Assembly: GCA_001804705.1 (NCBI GenBank)
Contig: MHAY01000037.1
Location: forward strand, 1 to 64,000
DNA: 64,000 bases
DNA from: Ignavibacteria bacterium RIFOXYC2_FULL_35_21
Lineage (GTDB): Bacteria > Bacteroidota > Ignavibacteria > Kapaibacteriales > UBA2268
Reading direction: 5' to 3'
The notes below the pieces were generated by a model. The model did not search any database. It was not told the origin of the DNA and saw only the letters and a program-made list of their open reading frames with translations. This document shows, piece by piece, positions 62,398-64,000 of the stretch. The position numbers and the translations under genes were made by a program. Every line of letters begins with the position of its first letter. The stretch's first letter is position 1.

Positions 62398-64000
62398 ATG
62401 GCTGAAAAAGTACTTAATAAAAAAACTAACGGGAAGGCACGTGCAATCGTTGGCGATGGCGAACCGATAGGTAAAATCCTCAATCAATACCTCGAACCAA
62501 GACACGCAAAAGTAACTTATATGGGAAAGGAAAAAGATATTATTCTGAACTGCCCTTTCGACGGAAGAAACTTTACAAAAGAAACGGTATTAAAATGGTA
62601 TGGAGAAATCCACCTCGGCAGGCGTTTGGATGACAAAGCGGCATTATATGTGAAAATGGCAAAGGGATGGTCTTACCATGCACCGTTTGCCGGTCATGAC
62701 GGAATCCAGCTTGCAACAGGTAAAATATTCAGACAGGGGAAAGATTTTTTATTTCCCTATTACAGAGATTTGCTGACTTGCCTGTCTGCAGGTATGACTG
62801 TCGAAGAAATATTATTAAATGGGTTGAGTAAAGAAGCTGATGTAGCAGGCGGCGGCAGGCATATGAGCAATCATTTTGCAAAGCCATCAATCGGGATACA
62901 AAACGTGTCATCATGTACCGGGAATCACGCACAACATGCGGCAGGTGTCGCAAGAGCAATAAAGAAATATAATGATGATGCAATTGCCATTTATTCCAGC
63001 GGCGAATCGGCTTGTTCCGAAGGGTATTTTTGGGAAGCTGTTAATAGTGCCTGCCTCGAAAAACTTCCAGTGATTTTTGTCATACAGAATAATAAATACG
63101 GAATTTCGGTTCCGGTGTGGGAGCAGACTGCGAATGCACAAATTTCGGATAATTATTCCGGCATGAAAAACCTGATGATATACGAATGCAACGGCAGATG
63201 TCCTTTCAATTCGTTCAACACTTTGGTCGAAGCCAGGGAATATGTACTGAGCGGCAAGGGACCTGCAATGGTTCATGCCGACTGTGACAGGATGGGGCCT
63301 CATTCCAATTCCGACCCTCATTTACTGTATAGGACTAATGAGGAGCTTGAGGAAGCCGCAAAAAGAGACCCAATGCTTCAAATGAGATATACAATTCTCG
63401 ATTACAAAATTGTAACAGAAGAAGAACTAAAAACTATCGAAGAAGAAAATGACAGAATAATAAGAGAGGAAGCTGACAGGGTAGAAGCTATGCCTAATGC
63501 TGACGGTTCGTCATGGGAACAATTTATTTTTCCCGAACCATACATCAAAATTGAAGACAATACGGAACCTGAGAGTGATGCAAATGCTCCTGTGATTACA
63601 TTAAGGGAAGGTATCAACCTTGCCTTGAAAGAAGAATTCAGGCTTAATCCAAATACCTTTTTATGGGGACAGGATGTTGCTTCGAAGAATAAACAAGGAG
63701 TGTTCAATGTATGCAAGGGTATGTTGGATGAGTTTGGGAATGAGAGAATTTTTAATTCACCAATTGCCGAAAATAATATCGTCGGCTCTGCTAATGGATT
63801 CTGCCGTTACAGAGATGATATTCGTGTAGTGATTGAAGGTGCCGAATTTGCAGACTACTTCTGGCCCGCTATGGACCAGTATATAGAATGTTCTCATGAG
63901 TACTGGCGTACTAAAGGGCAGTACACGCCAAATCTTGTGATTAGGCTTGCAAGCGGCGGTTTTATCCAGGGAGGATTGTACCACTCGCAGAATCTTGAAG
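62398..64000 (+). CDS. fused E1 alpha/beta 2-oxoacid dehydrogenase (branched-chain type), partial
   Basis: At least 534 residues, continuing past the window end. The first ~390 aa are the alpha half: GRRLDDKAALYVKMAKG, HMSNHFAKPS, the thiamine diphosphate box SSGESACSEGYFWEAVNSAC and NNKYGISVPVW. The beta half begins near residue 400 (VITLREGINLALKEEF) with LWGQDVASKNKQGVFNV, NSPIAENNIVGSANGF and EGAEFADYFWPAMDQ. The fusion of E1 alpha and beta as one chain matches the branched-chain 2-oxoacid dehydrogenase E1 of Bacteroidota and relatives. AGGTGAA precedes the ATG. Confidence 0.9.
   Translation, partial: MAEKVLNKKTNGKARAIVGDGEPIGKILNQYLEPRHAKVTYMGKEKDIILNCPFDGRNFTKETVLKWYGEIHLGRRLDDKAALYVKMAKGWSYHAPFAGHDGIQLATGKIFRQGKDFLFPYYRDLLTCLSAGMTVEEILLNGLSKEADVAGGGRHMSNHFAKPSIGIQNVSSCTGNHAQHAAGVARAIKKYNDDAIAIYSSGESACSEGYFWEAVNSACLEKLPVIFVIQNNKYGISVPVWEQTANAQISDNYSGMKNLMIYECNGRCPFNSFNTLVEAREYVLSGKGPAMVHADCDRMGPHSNSDPHLLYRTNEELEEAAKRDPMLQMRYTILDYKIVTEEELKTIEEENDRIIREEADRVEAMPNADGSSWEQFIFPEPYIKIEDNTEPESDANAPVITLREGINLALKEEFRLNPNTFLWGQDVASKNKQGVFNVCKGMLDEFGNERIFNSPIAENNIVGSANGFCRYRDDIRVVIEGAEFADYFWPAMDQYIECSHEYWRTKGQYTPNLVIRLASGGFIQGGLYHSQNLE

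Overview
The window is AT-rich (about one third G+C by eye) chromosomal DNA that looks like the Bacteroidota/Chlorobiota side of the tree, most like an Ignavibacteria- or Kapabacteria-type lineage. Reasons: several secreted proteins end in a T9SS-type C-terminal sorting domain; there is a GWxTD-domain protein, a DUF3098-like protein and a DUF2147 protein; and the Bacteroidota-type -7 element TA-n2-TTTG recurs upstream of genes. FlhA and a possible FliK-like protein suggest flagella or a related export system. The lineage is an inference from gene content, because no rRNA is present.

Layout. 1-550: a G+C-richer fragment with a small zinc-ribbon gene joins a truncated HEPN gene. 600-3000: grpE-dnaJ, a palindromic repeat, then tRNA-Ala(CGC) and tRNA-Gln(CTG) with a terminator. 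3.2-11.2 kb: secreted kelch and TPR proteins, a sensor kinase with a HAD phosphatase, cdsA, and a large secreted gingipain-like protein. 11.2-16.1 kb: ispD with a GWxTD protein, and an S9 peptidase. 16.2-26.2 kb: a type IIG-like restriction-modification protein, a giant BadF/HgdC-type ATPase, a FliK-like protein and an AI-2E family permease. 26.3-32.5 kb: HicAB-type toxin-antitoxin genes (one solo, one pair, one broken), an EF-G paralogue, a CoA-binding protein, murE and an HNH nuclease. 32.7-37.4 kb: secreted proteins, a candidate small RNA and a sigma-like gene broken by one in-frame TGA. 37.6-44.8 kb: APC permease, a nested stack of miniature transposons, flhA, a CocE-type hydrolase and a lipoprotein. 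44.9-53.7 kb: radical SAM and membrane glycosyltransferase genes, era, mlaE-type permease, DUF2147, a J-domain protein and a PAP2 phosphatase. 53.9-60.4 kb: cysteine desulfurase family, an unknown membrane protein, rfbC, TauE/SafE, and a DUF47-PiT phosphate pair. 60.4-62.4 kb: a repeat-dense, gene-poor stretch with a decayed DNA methyltransferase. The window ends inside a fused E1 alpha/beta 2-oxoacid dehydrogenase.

Most genes are housekeeping or secreted-protein genes in short operons, many overlapping by 1-8 nt. The most distinctive signal is the non-coding mobile DNA. A family of ~265-bp miniature elements (termini ACTCATGTTACGCA) has three full-length copies, each placed next to a stop codon (flhA, era, DUF2147). 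The flhA copy carries two further insertions, each with a 5-bp target duplication that can be read against an empty site in the third copy. Other notable items are the TGA-interrupted sigma-like gene, the candidate sRNA next to it, a methyltransferase gene reduced to its two ends, and the broken HEPN and HicB genes. I did not find a clearly new multi-gene defence or metabolic system.
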